A DNA stretch of 64,000 bases, taken from Gallaecimonas pentaromativorans. GTDB lineage: Bacteria > Pseudomonadota > Gammaproteobacteria > Enterobacterales > Gallaecimonadaceae. A program made the translations under genes and the position numbers. The notes under the pieces are model-generated. The model did no database searches. It was not told the DNA's origin and saw nothing but the letters and a program-made list of their open reading frames with translations. Each line of letters starts with the position of its first letter. Position 1 is the first letter of the stretch. Shown here piece by piece: positions 1 through 8,387 of this stretch. The stretch lies in contig NZ_RJUL01000001.1 in NCBI RefSeq assembly GCF_003751625.1, forward strand, positions 422,253 to 486,252, in the 5' to 3' direction.

Positions 1-1016
1 TGAAATCAGCCACTATTAACGACGTCGCCCGCCTTGCCGGGGTGTCCATCAAAACCGTGTCACGGGTGATTAACCGCGAGCCCAATGTGCGGGAAGAAAC
101 CACGGCCAAAGTCATGGCGGCGGTCCAGGAGCTCGATTACCAACCCAACCAGGCGGCGCGCAGCTTGGCCGGTTTTAAGTCGTTTAATATCGGCTACCTG
201 TACGACAACCCCAACGCCTATTACGTTATCGACATGCAGCGCGGCTTGCTCACCGCCTGCCGCGAGCACGGTTATGAGCTGCTTATTCACCCTTGCGACG
301 CCTTTACCGACAACATCGTCGAGGAAGTGTTGGCCACGGTGAAAAAAGCGCGGCTGGCCGGGGTGGTGCTGACCCCGCCGCTCTCGGAGATCCCGGCAGT
401 GGTGCAGTGCCTTCAGGAAAAGCAGATCCCCTTTGTGCGGGTGCTGTCAGGCTCACAGGCACCAGACAACCTGAGCCCCTGCGTGATGGTGGATGACCGC
501 GGCGCCGCCTTCGAGATAACCCACCACCTGCTGGCCATGGGCCACCGGCGACTGGCGTTTTTTTGCGGCGACACCGAGCACCACTCCACCGCCGAGCGCC
601 AGGCCGGTTTTGAAGCGGCCCTTGCCAAACACCGGGTAGACGCCAGCCAGGCAACTATTCTGCCCGGCAGTTACGCCTTTGATTCGGGCGTCAAAAATGC
701 CCGCCAGGTGCTGGCCCTTGCCGAGCGCCCCAGCGCAATCATTGCCGCCAACGACGAAATTGCGGCCGGCGCGCTCTTTGCCTGCCGCCTCGAAGGGGTG
801 CGGGTGCCCGAGGACATGGCCATTGCCGGCTTTGAAGACTCGCCCTTTTCTCGCCAAACCTGGCCGCCGTTAACAACCGCCCAACAGCCTAACGCCGAGA
901 TCGCTCGCCAGGCCGCTACCCTGCTGCTGGCCGATATCCGCGGTGACAAACGCAATAACCAATTGATTTTCTCCCCAAAACTGCTCGAACGAGACTCCAC
1001 TTCCGCCGCTCGTTGA
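1..1016 (+). CDS. nagR: LacI-family transcriptional regulator, probable NagR (start codon cut by window edge)
   Basis: The window starts at the second base of the ATG: reading from base 0 gives MKSATINDVARLAGVS, a complete LacI helix-turn-helix, so only one base is missing. The protein is 338 residues, the usual size. Residues 1-55 are the DNA-binding domain and hinge (VARLAGVSIKTVSRVIN); the rest is a periplasmic-binding-protein-like effector domain ending near LLERDST. It lies directly in front of a TonB receptor/hexosaminidase/nagKBAP cluster, which fits the LacI-type GlcNAc regulator NagR known from Shewanella and relatives. The specific ligand (GlcNAc or GlcNAc-6-P) is inferred from context. 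Probable operators lie at 1111-1150. Another LacI-family sugar regulator remains possible. Confidence 0.8.
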   Translation, partial: KSATINDVARLAGVSIKTVSRVINREPNVREETTAKVMAAVQELDYQPNQAARSLAGFKSFNIGYLYDNPNAYYVIDMQRGLLTACREHGYELLIHPCDAFTDNIVEEVLATVKKARLAGVVLTPPLSEIPAVVQCLQEKQIPFVRVLSGSQAPDNLSPCVMVDDRGAAFEITHHLLAMGHRRLAFFCGDTEHHSTAERQAGFEAALAKHRVDASQATILPGSYAFDSGVKNARQVLALAERPSAIIAANDEIAAGALFACRLEGVRVPEDMAIAGFEDSPFSRQTWPPLTTAQQPNAEIARQAATLLLADIRGDKRNNQLIFSPKLLERDSTSAAR

Positions 1017-1110
1017 GGCGCTCCTGTCAGCAAAGAGATGGGATCAATGTCATCTTTTTGCAAAAAAGCCTTTGCATGGATTTCACATCGTCGTTAGCGT
1101 GAAACTCGAT

Positions 1111-1150
1111 TGACAGCGTTGTCATGCCAACGGGAATGACAACGCTGTCA
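1111..1150. promoter_or_regulatory. Tandem palindromic operators, probable NagR sites
   Basis: Two 14-bp palindromes, TGACAGCGTTGTCA at 1111-1124 and TGACAACGCTGTCA at 1137-1150, both fit TGACARCGYTGTCA and together form a 15-bp perfect inverted repeat with a 10-bp spacer. Their centres are 26 bp apart. They sit between the LacI-family gene and the TonB receptor gene, where a repressor of the cluster should bind. The CG centre and dyad symmetry are typical of LacI-family operators. Assignment to NagR is inference from position. Confidence 0.7.
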
Positions 1151-1184
1151 TACCCATAACAGAGCTCCAGCTGTAAGGAGCCAA

Positions 1185-1235
1185 ATGCAGAAAACAAGAC
1201 ATCAGGATAAAACGTCATGGAAACTCGCAAACTGA
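1185..1235 (+). CDS. Possible 16-residue leader ORF overlapping the receptor start
   Basis: A strong Shine-Dalgarno (TAAGGAG, 1173-1180) is followed by ATG at 1185 and a 16-codon frame (MQKTRHQDKTSWKLAN) ending TGA at 1233-1235. It overlaps the first 19 bases of the receptor gene in a different frame. The receptor's own ribosome site (AGGA near 1204) is weaker. It could be a leader that couples translation to the receptor, or chance; a sequence error joining the two frames is also conceivable. No homolog is known to me. Confidence 0.3.
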   Translation: MQKTRHQDKTSWKLAN

Positions 1236-3946
1236 GCTCGTGCGCTCTGGCCGTGAGGGTAGCTCTGGTACTGGGTGGGGCTTTGAGCCTGCCGGCCCTG
1301 GCCGCTGACCCCGCGCAGCAGCCCGCCGCTAAAGCAACTGCCAGCAAGGACACCAGCGACATCGAGCGCATTGAAGTCACCGGCATCCGTGCCAGCATGA
1401 AGGCCTCCGTCAACACCAAACGGTTTAGCAACTCGGTGGTGGATGCCATTACCTCTGAAGACATCGGCAAGTTCCCCGATAAAAACGTGGCCGAGTCACT
1501 GTCACGGATCACCGGCGTATCGGTGACCCGCGACTTCGGTGAAGGGGAAAAAATCGCGGTGCGCGGCACCGATCCGTCGCAAAACCGGACCCTGCTCAAC
1601 GGCTCGGCGGTGGCTTCGGCAGACTGGTTTGTGCTGGACAACCCCTCCCGCGCCTTTAACTTCACCCTGCTGCCGTCCAACCTCATTTCCTCTCTTGAGG
1701 TGTACAAAAGCCCCCAAGCCGACATTCAGGAAGGCTCTTTGGGCGGTACCGTCTACCTCAAAACCTTCAAGCCGATGCAGCTCGATGCCAACACCCTCAA
1801 ATTGAGCGCCGAAGAGCAGTATTCGGACAACTCGGAGAAGTGGGACCCGCAGCTGTCCGGGCTTTATTCTTGGAAGAACGACGACGAGACCTTCGGCTTT
1901 TTAATCTCCCTGACCCGCCAAGACCGCACCCTGGTGCGTGAGGGCCAAGAAGCGCTGGGTTTTGTCCATGATGATAATGGCACTGAAGAGGACCAAAGTG
2001 ACGACTTCTGGCGCCCACGGGTGTTGGGTGATGCTTACTTCAACCAAAAGCGCGAGCGCAAAACCGGTTTTGCCGCCATCCAATGGCGCCCCGCCGAGCG
2101 CTGGGATTTGAACCTCAATATCCTCAACACCAAGCTCGATGCCAACAACACCAACCACAACCTCTACACCTTCCTGGACAAGAACTTTAATCAGGCTGAT
2201 GCTCAATTCTCGGGCAACCATGTGGTCGCTGGCAGTGCCGATAACGCCATTTCTCAGCTTTATGTGATTGACCGTATCTCCTACTCCAAGAGCAAGGCCT
2301 ACGACTTTGAAGGCAGCTATGATGCCGATGTCTTCAAGGTCACCATGAAGGCCGGCTTTACCGAGGCAGAAGGTGGCACCAGCCGAGACCGCCATTACCA
2401 GTTCTCAAGGGTCATGGACCATGTCACCTTCGACGGCCTAAACCACACCGACTATGTGGATGCTTCCAACACCGAAAGCCGCGACCAATTGCTGGCCCGC
2501 CCCTTCGACTGGATGCAAGAAGGCGCTCGCACCATGAAGGACGAAGAGCGCTACGGCGGCTTTGACTTCGAACTGCCGGTAAGCCACGGCATCTTCACCG
2601 ACATCAAGGCCGGTGTTTATTATCGTGACCACGACAAGAGCCAGCGCCAGACCGGCACTCGCTTCCACTGGTATAAGGACGATCAGCTAAATGGTGCCTG
2701 GCCTGACGTGTTGCCAGGGCAAACCAACTGGGCTTCTGGTGTGCTGGGCCAATACAGCCTGAGCGACTTTATCGGCGGCGACTCCACGGCCAACTACCCG
2801 TTGCTCGACACCGGCAAAGCCGCCGCCATTGCTTACCCGGCCGCGGCTTTTGCCAGCCCCACCGCCACCTTCCTGTTCCTGGCCGATACCTGGAAAGTGA
2901 ACGAGAAGATTTACTCGGCCTACACCAAAGGCAACTTCCAGGGGGAAGGGTTCCGGGGTGACGTAGGCGTGCGCTTTGTGAAAACCGAAGTCCGCTCCAG
3001 CGGCTATCTCTGGGACGGCGACTCCACCGCCGCAGCCATCAGCCTGCTGGACGGTTACAGCCTGCTGGCCGATGCTGTCGACCCCAGTGCAGATGGTGAC
3101 TGGAACGTACGCCAAGCGACTGCCAAGCACAGCTATGACGACATCCTGCCCAACCTGAACCTGGTCTTTGACTTGACCGACGATACCTTGCTGCGCTTTA
3201 GCGCCGCCCGGGTGATGTCGCGTCCCGACTACGTGGATATTGCCTATCACGAGTCCCTGAACATTCCCACCCGTAGCGGCCAACGCGGCAACCCTAACCT
3301 CGACCCGACCCGCGCCAACCAATACGACATCGCCTACGAGTGGTACTTCAGCGATACCGGCATGCTGAGTGGCACCTTCTTTTATAAGGACATCGAGGGT
3401 TTGGTGAAATATGAGGATATTCAAACCGAAGCCTACGATGAGAAAGTCGGCAAAAATGTGGTAGTCAACGTCACCAAACCCATCAACGGCGCTGGCAGTG
3501 AAGTCAAAGGGGTGGAGCTGTCCTACCAGCAGGAGTTTGGTAACTTCGGTATTCTGGCCAACTACACCTATACCGATGCCAACGCCAAGGAAGAGCGCGA
3601 CCCGGTGACCAGCCCCGGTTCCGGCCTGACTCTTGGTACCTCCAAGCACATGGCCAACCTGACCGGTTATTATGAGAACGACTGGCTCAGCGCCCGCCTG
3701 GCGTACAACTACCGTACCCATTATTACGACGGCATCAGTGAGTATGGCTCCGAGGTCTTTACCGACAACTATGGTCAGCTCGACGGCCGTATCGGCATCA
3801 AGGTGATGGAAAACCTGGAGCTGACTGCCGAAGCGGTCAACATCACCGATGAAGACATCGAGCAGTACCACATCGACAAATCCGCACCGTCCAAGAAGTA
3901 CAGTAACGGCCGCCGCTTTTACGTGGGCCTGAACTACAGCTTCTAA
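1217..3946 (+). CDS. TonB-dependent outer-membrane receptor, probable chitooligosaccharide/GlcNAc uptake
   Basis: 909 residues. Signal peptide at about 1-29 (hydrophobic LALVLGGALSLPALA type, cut after ALA). Next comes a TonB-box-like segment (IERIEVTGI, about 50-58), a plug domain (SEDIGKFPDKNVAESLSRITGV, then the plug motif RGTDPSQNRTLLNG) and a 22-stranded-barrel-sized region ending in LNYSF, with the C-terminal Phe recognised by the BAM machinery. It belongs to the proteobacterial TonB receptor group often found in sugar-utilisation loci. Placement between the LacI regulator and a hexosaminidase suggests that it imports chitin oligosaccharides into the periplasm; the substrate is inferred. 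Expression is probably controlled by the operators at 1111-1150. See 1185-1235 for an overlapping short ORF. Confidence 0.88.
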   Translation: METRKLSSCALAVRVALVLGGALSLPALAADPAQQPAAKATASKDTSDIERIEVTGIRASMKASVNTKRFSNSVVDAITSEDIGKFPDKNVAESLSRITGVSVTRDFGEGEKIAVRGTDPSQNRTLLNGSAVASADWFVLDNPSRAFNFTLLPSNLISSLEVYKSPQADIQEGSLGGTVYLKTFKPMQLDANTLKLSAEEQYSDNSEKWDPQLSGLYSWKNDDETFGFLISLTRQDRTLVREGQEALGFVHDDNGTEEDQSDDFWRPRVLGDAYFNQKRERKTGFAAIQWRPAERWDLNLNILNTKLDANNTNHNLYTFLDKNFNQADAQFSGNHVVAGSADNAISQLYVIDRISYSKSKAYDFEGSYDADVFKVTMKAGFTEAEGGTSRDRHYQFSRVMDHVTFDGLNHTDYVDASNTESRDQLLARPFDWMQEGARTMKDEERYGGFDFELPVSHGIFTDIKAGVYYRDHDKSQRQTGTRFHWYKDDQLNGAWPDVLPGQTNWASGVLGQYSLSDFIGGDSTANYPLLDTGKAAAIAYPAAAFASPTATFLFLADTWKVNEKIYSAYTKGNFQGEGFRGDVGVRFVKTEVRSSGYLWDGDSTAAAISLLDGYSLLADAVDPSADGDWNVRQATAKHSYDDILPNLNLVFDLTDDTLLRFSAARVMSRPDYVDIAYHESLNIPTRSGQRGNPNLDPTRANQYDIAYEWYFSDTGMLSGTFFYKDIEGLVKYEDIQTEAYDEKVGKNVVVNVTKPINGAGSEVKGVELSYQQEFGNFGILANYTYTDANAKEERDPVTSPGSGLTLGTSKHMANLTGYYENDWLSARLAYNYRTHYYDGISEYGSEVFTDNYGQLDGRIGIKVMENLELTAEAVNITDEDIEQYHIDKSAPSKKYSNGRRFYVGLNYSF

Positions 3947-3954
3947 ATCAAGCC

Positions 3955-3974
3955 GGCCCGGGCTTGCCCGGGCC
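3955..3974 (+). terminator. Hairpin between receptor and hexosaminidase genes
   Basis: A perfect 9-bp stem GGCCCGGGC / GCCCGGGCC with only a TT between the arms, followed by TCTTTA and no long T-run. This is more likely an mRNA-stabilising or partial attenuating hairpin than a full terminator. It would let the receptor be expressed more strongly than the enzymes downstream. Confidence 0.45.
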
Positions 3975-3992
3975 TCTTTAGCGAGTAGCCCG

Positions 3993-6404
3993 ATGAAACT
4001 GACCGCATTACCCCTGCTCCTGGCGCCTTTTATGGCCAGCGCCCTTACCCAGCCACAACTGGACAAGATGGCCGCCGGTTTAGAGGTGCAATACCAAGTG
4101 CTGGCACAAAGTGGCGCCAAGGCCTGCGCCAAGGACCTGGGCGACGGCCACTGCTTTAAAGCGCGGCTGACCCTGACGCTGCCGTTTGACCAGCCCGACA
4201 CCCACTGGCAGCTTTACTTGGGATTGGTTAACCCGGTGCAATCCTTTACCAGTGACAGCCTGGCCATTCGCCATCTCAATGGCGACCTGCACCAGATCAC
4301 TCCCAAGGTCCCCTTTGAAAAGGGCCATCCCCTGCATATCGACTGGTACGCGAGTTTTTGGCAACTGAGCTATGGCGACAGCCTGCCCAACTTCTACCTG
4401 GCCGCCCCCGGGTTGAAACCGGCGCTGCTGGCCGCCACCCGCTCGGTGCCAGGCGCCGTGTTGCCTCATCAGGAGATGCCCTTTATCAAAGGCGAGCTGC
4501 CCCACAAACGCACCCTGGATGACGACACCCCGGTCGCAGACGCCAACTGGTATTACGGCCGCTACCCCGAGCCGGTGCCAGCCTCCGAAATCGCCTTGTT
4601 GCCAAACGCCGCCAAGGTGGTTGCCAAAGGCGGGCGTGTCAAAACCCATGGCTTTGCCCTTGATGCAAAGCTGGCGGCCCTGACCGGCTTGCCGGCAAGC
4701 CCTGATGGCCTTGCCGTTGCCACCCGCATTGAACCCGACCTTGGCAGCGAAGCCTATCAATTGAATATTGATAACAGCGGCGTGACCCTGGCAGCGGGCG
4801 ATGAAGCGGGGCGCTTTTACGGCCTTGAAACCCTAAGCCAGCTCTTTGACGGCGCCAGCCTGCCGGTGGTGCATATCGAGGATGCGCCCCGCTACGGCTT
4901 TCGCGGTCTGCATCTCGACCTCGCCCGTAACTTTCTCGGTAAGGCCTTCGTGCTGCAACTGATAGAGGAAATGGCAGCCCTTAAACTCAACAAGCTGCAC
5001 CTGCATCTCGCCGACGACGAAGGCTGGCGCCTGGCCATACCGGACCTGCCCGAGTTGACTGCCGTGGCCAGCAAGCGCTGCCACGACCTTAGCGAACGCC
5101 ACTGCCTGCTGCCGATGTTGGGCGCAGGGCCAGTCAGCACCAGCCGTGACGGCTACCTGAGCGTGGCCGACTACCAGGACATCCTCAAAGCCGCCAAGGC
5201 TCGCCATATCGAGGTCATCCCGTCGCTGGACATGCCGGGGCACAGCCGCGCCGCCATCAAGGCCATGGAGGCCCGCTTCCAGGCAACCGGCGACAGCCAG
5301 TATCGGCTGGTGGAGCCGGCCGATAGCACCCGTTACCAGTCGGTGCAGTATTACAACGACAACACCCTCAACCCTTGCCTTGCCTCCACCTACGCCTTTA
5401 CCGGCAAGGTGTTTAGCGCCCTTAAAGCCATTCACCAGCAAGCCGGTGTGCCGCTCAAGCGCTACCATATCGGCGCCGACGAGACCGCCGGCGCCTGGGC
5501 CGACTCCCCGGCCTGCCGGCAGCTGATAAAAGCGGGTAAGGTGGCCAATACCGGCCAGTTGCTGCCCTACTTTTTGGAAAAGGTAACAGCCCAGCTCGAT
5601 AACCTGGGAATTGAAGCGGCGGCCTGGAGCGATGGCTTGGAAAAGGTGGCACGCGAGCACCTGCCGGCCCATGTGCAGGCCAATGTCTGGACCCCTCTTT
5701 ACTGGGGCGGCGAAAAGGTGGCCCACCAGATGGCTAACGCCGGCTTTGACGTGGTGTACTCTTTCCCCGAGCTTACCTATTTTGATTTCCCAGCAGCGCC
5801 AGACCCACAGGAACCCGGTTACTACTGGGGCACCCGCTACCTCGATGCGGCCAAACTCTATGCCTTTATGCCTGATAAGCTGGCCGCCAATGCCAGCCAG
5901 TTCAAGGACCGCCAGCAGCATCCCTACCAGGCCGACCACTGGCCTTTGGAAAAGCCGCAAAACATCAAGGGCATCCAAGCCCAGCTCTGGAGCGAAACGG
6001 TGCGAAGCCCGGCCCAGGCCTGGTACCGGTTGCTGCCAAGGCTTGCCATCATGGCCGACAAAGCCTGGCACAAGGCGCCATGGGAGGCTTTGGAAGGTGA
6101 CGCAAGGCAGCAAGGGGAAGCCGCAGGGTACGCCCAGCTATCGGCCACCATCTCCCGCCACTGGCTGGCCCGCTGGGACAAAAAAGCGCTGCCTTATCGC
6201 ATCGGGCCGGTGGGGGCCGAAAAGAGAGGCAATACCTACAGGTTAAGGGCCACCCTGCCCGGTCTGACCATCCAGGTTAAACCCAAGGGGCAAGATAACT
6301 GGCAGAGCTGGCAACCGGGCATGGCGCTGAGCGCCCCCTTTGCCGCCAGGGCATTGACCAACACCGGCAGAGCGGGCCGGGCCATTTGGGTAAACCCGCA
6401 ATGA
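3993..6404 (+). CDS. Beta-N-acetylhexosaminidase (GH20, chitobiase type)
   Basis: 803 residues. The signal peptide is MKLTALPLLLAPFMASA. An N-terminal chitobiase carbohydrate-binding domain covers about 25-165, a GH20b alpha/beta domain about 195-295, and the GH20 TIM barrel about 300-690. The barrel starts YGFRGLHLDLARNF and carries the catalytic Asp-Glu pair in HIGADE. A small chitobiase C-terminal domain ends the protein. The enzyme releases GlcNAc from chitobiose and chitooligosaccharides, here probably in the periplasm. It lacks a lipobox, so it is expected to be soluble. It is second in the cluster after the receptor and before the GlcNAc kinase. Confidence 0.93.
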   Translation: MKLTALPLLLAPFMASALTQPQLDKMAAGLEVQYQVLAQSGAKACAKDLGDGHCFKARLTLTLPFDQPDTHWQLYLGLVNPVQSFTSDSLAIRHLNGDLHQITPKVPFEKGHPLHIDWYASFWQLSYGDSLPNFYLAAPGLKPALLAATRSVPGAVLPHQEMPFIKGELPHKRTLDDDTPVADANWYYGRYPEPVPASEIALLPNAAKVVAKGGRVKTHGFALDAKLAALTGLPASPDGLAVATRIEPDLGSEAYQLNIDNSGVTLAAGDEAGRFYGLETLSQLFDGASLPVVHIEDAPRYGFRGLHLDLARNFLGKAFVLQLIEEMAALKLNKLHLHLADDEGWRLAIPDLPELTAVASKRCHDLSERHCLLPMLGAGPVSTSRDGYLSVADYQDILKAAKARHIEVIPSLDMPGHSRAAIKAMEARFQATGDSQYRLVEPADSTRYQSVQYYNDNTLNPCLASTYAFTGKVFSALKAIHQQAGVPLKRYHIGADETAGAWADSPACRQLIKAGKVANTGQLLPYFLEKVTAQLDNLGIEAAAWSDGLEKVAREHLPAHVQANVWTPLYWGGEKVAHQMANAGFDVVYSFPELTYFDFPAAPDPQEPGYYWGTRYLDAAKLYAFMPDKLAANASQFKDRQQHPYQADHWPLEKPQNIKGIQAQLWSETVRSPAQAWYRLLPRLAIMADKAWHKAPWEALEGDARQQGEAAGYAQLSATISRHWLARWDKKALPYRIGPVGAEKRGNTYRLRATLPGLTIQVKPKGQDNWQSWQPGMALSAPFAARALTNTGRAGRAIWVNPQ

Positions 6405-6495
6405 CCTTTTGATTAGCAACGCTTTTTAAGGGCCTGATGGCCCACAGAACACAGACCCCTTTTGGGACGCCATCGGCGAGTGGATGAGGTTTTAA

Positions 6496-7395
6496 ATGAC
6501 GTCTTTTGGCAACGAGCCACTATTTCTGGGTATCGACGGCGGCGGCAGCAAGTGCCGGGCCGTGCTGTACCGCAAGGACAGCGGCATTATCGGTGAGGGC
6601 CTGGCAGGCCCGGCCAACCCGGTACAGGGCCTGGAGCGGGCCCAGGATGCAGTATTGGCCTGCGCCAGCGCCGCCTTGAGCGACGCCGGCCTGTCTCAGT
6701 CGCAACTGGGCCATTTGATTGTTGGCGCGGGCCTGGCCGGGGTTAACGCTCCCCGCACCCGCGCCGCCATGCTGTCTTGGCAGCATCCCTTTGCCCAGTT
6801 CTATCTCACCACCGATCTGCACATTGCCAGCCTCGGCGCCCACGACGGCACTGATGGCGCGGTGATCATCACCGGCACCGGCTCCAGCGGTTTTTCCCAA
6901 TGCGCCGGGCAGCAACGCTTTTTGGGCGGCCACGGCTTTCCCCTTGGCGACAAAGCCGGCGGCGCTTGGCTAGGGCTTGCTGCCGTGCAGGCAGCGCTGC
7001 TGGCCCTGGATAACCTCGGCCCCGCTACCTCCCTGAGCCAAGCGGTACTGGCCAAGACCCACAGCCAGGACAGCACCGCCCTGATGGACCAATTTTGCGG
7101 CCAACCCTCGGCTCCTTATGGCCAATTGGCGGCCCTGGTCTTTGATGAAGCCGCCAAAGGCGATGCCGTGGCCAAGGCCATTGTCGCCGACGGCGCCGGT
7201 TACCTGAGCAACATGGTGCTGCAACTGACCGAACTTGGCCCCATCAAGGTGGCCTTTATCGGTGGCCTGGGCGGCATCTGGCAGCCCTGGTTGTCGGACG
7301 CGGCCAAGGCCCGTATTACCCCGGCCCTGCAGGGCCCCGAAGTGGGCGCGGTGATCTACGCCCAGCAGCGTTACACAGGAGAGCACGCCCCATGA
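6496..7395 (+). CDS. nagK: N-acetylglucosamine kinase, BadF/BadG/BcrA/BcrD ATPase family
   Basis: 299 residues of the ASKHA fold. The phosphate-1 loop is FLGIDGGGSKCRAVLY near residue 10, the phosphate-2 region is ITGTGSSG, followed by GDKAGGAWLG, and an adenosine-binding FIGGLGG lies near residue 252. It phosphorylates cytoplasmic GlcNAc to GlcNAc-6-P. It is a non-orthologous replacement of the ROK-type NagK of E. coli and is the usual form in Shewanella-like nag loci. ATG at 6496 is preceded by GAGGT. The stop overlaps the next start (ATGA at 7392). The 91-bp gap upstream holds short weak hairpins but no clear terminator. Confidence 0.9.
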   Translation: MTSFGNEPLFLGIDGGGSKCRAVLYRKDSGIIGEGLAGPANPVQGLERAQDAVLACASAALSDAGLSQSQLGHLIVGAGLAGVNAPRTRAAMLSWQHPFAQFYLTTDLHIASLGAHDGTDGAVIITGTGSSGFSQCAGQQRFLGGHGFPLGDKAGGAWLGLAAVQAALLALDNLGPATSLSQAVLAKTHSQDSTALMDQFCGQPSAPYGQLAALVFDEAAKGDAVAKAIVADGAGYLSNMVLQLTELGPIKVAFIGGLGGIWQPWLSDAAKARITPALQGPEVGAVIYAQQRYTGEHAP

Positions 7396-8387
7396 CCACC
7401 CTGATGGCCGCCGAAGCGCGGGAAAGCGCCCAGCGCATTGCCGAACAACTGAGCCACAACCAGACCCTGGCCACCATGCTTGGCGAACGGATCCGCAAGC
7501 TCAAACCGCAGTTGGTGATGATGGTGGGCCGGGGGTCGTCTGACCATGCCGGGGTCTTTGCCAAGTACCTGATTGAAATAGAAACCGGCGTGCCGGTGGC
7601 GGCTTCGGCGCCGTCGGTAACCAGCGTTTACGGCCGCACCTTGCAGCTCGCGGGCGCCCTGGTACTGGTGATTTCCCAAAGCGGCCGCAGCCCCGACATC
7701 CTGGCCCAGGCCGAAGCGGCCAAAGCAGCCGGCGCCTTTGTGGTGGCCCTGGTTAACGACGAAAGCTCGCCCCTGGCGGAGCTGGCTGATGCAGTGCTGC
7801 CCCTCAAAGCCGGCCCGGAAAAGGCGGTGGCCGCCACCAAAAGCTATCTCACCACGCTGTCGGCCATCGCCCAATTGGTGGCAGCCTGGACCAAAAATAA
7901 CGACCTGGAGGCGGCCCTTGCCAAGCTGCCTCAAGCCTTGGACAGGGTGTGCAAGGAGCCGGCGCAACTGCACAAAGACAGCCTGGCCGGTGTTGGCCAC
8001 GGCATCGTGCTGGGCCGGGGGCTCGGCTACGCCATAAGCCGGGAAGTGGCACTCAAACTCAAGGAAGTGTGCGGCATTCAGGCCGAGGCCTTTTCCAGCG
8101 CCGAGTTCCTCCATGGCCCGGTGACCCTCGCCTCCAAACCGCTGACGGTGATCGATTTGCATATCGACGACGAGTCCGCCGCCAACCACAGCAGCCAGAT
8201 AGCCGACGTGAAAAGCCGCGGCGCGCACATCCTGCCGATGCGGGTGTTGGCAAGCGACGTGCACCCACGCCTCGCTCCCCTTTGCCTGCTGCAACGCTTT
8301 TACCTGGATATCGCCGAGATTGCGGTGGCCATGGGTCTCAACCCCGACGCCCCAGCCGGCCTTAACAAAGTAACGAGGACCCTCTGA
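7392..8387 (+). CDS. nagB-II: Glucosamine-6-phosphate deaminase, SIS-domain type (NagB-II)
   Basis: 331 residues with two SIS domains, like the isomerase half of GlmS. Visible motifs are VGRGSSDHAG (about 38-47), ISQSGRSPD (about 94-102), KAGPEKAVAATKSY, and EFLHGP (about 238-243). It converts GlcN-6-P to fructose-6-P and ammonia. Unlike classical NagB it belongs to the sugar-isomerase family, the form found in Shewanella nag clusters. It is translationally coupled to nagK by ATGA and to nagA by TGATG. The deaminase assignment over GlmS-like synthase rests on the absence of a glutaminase domain and on context. Confidence 0.9.
   Translation: MTTLMAAEARESAQRIAEQLSHNQTLATMLGERIRKLKPQLVMMVGRGSSDHAGVFAKYLIEIETGVPVAASAPSVTSVYGRTLQLAGALVLVISQSGRSPDILAQAEAAKAAGAFVVALVNDESSPLAELADAVLPLKAGPEKAVAATKSYLTTLSAIAQLVAAWTKNNDLEAALAKLPQALDRVCKEPAQLHKDSLAGVGHGIVLGRGLGYAISREVALKLKEVCGIQAEAFSSAEFLHGPVTLASKPLTVIDLHIDDESAANHSSQIADVKSRGAHILPMRVLASDVHPRLAPLCLLQRFYLDIAEIAVAMGLNPDAPAGLNKVTRTL

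Noticed and set aside
3955-3974. Full rho-independent terminator after the receptor gene
   Set aside because: The stem is strong but there is no T-run and almost no loop, so it is reported only as a hairpin.
2687-4201. A 504-codon minus frame opposite the TonB receptor
   Set aside because: It crosses the receptor stop and the next gene start on the other strand and has no domain.
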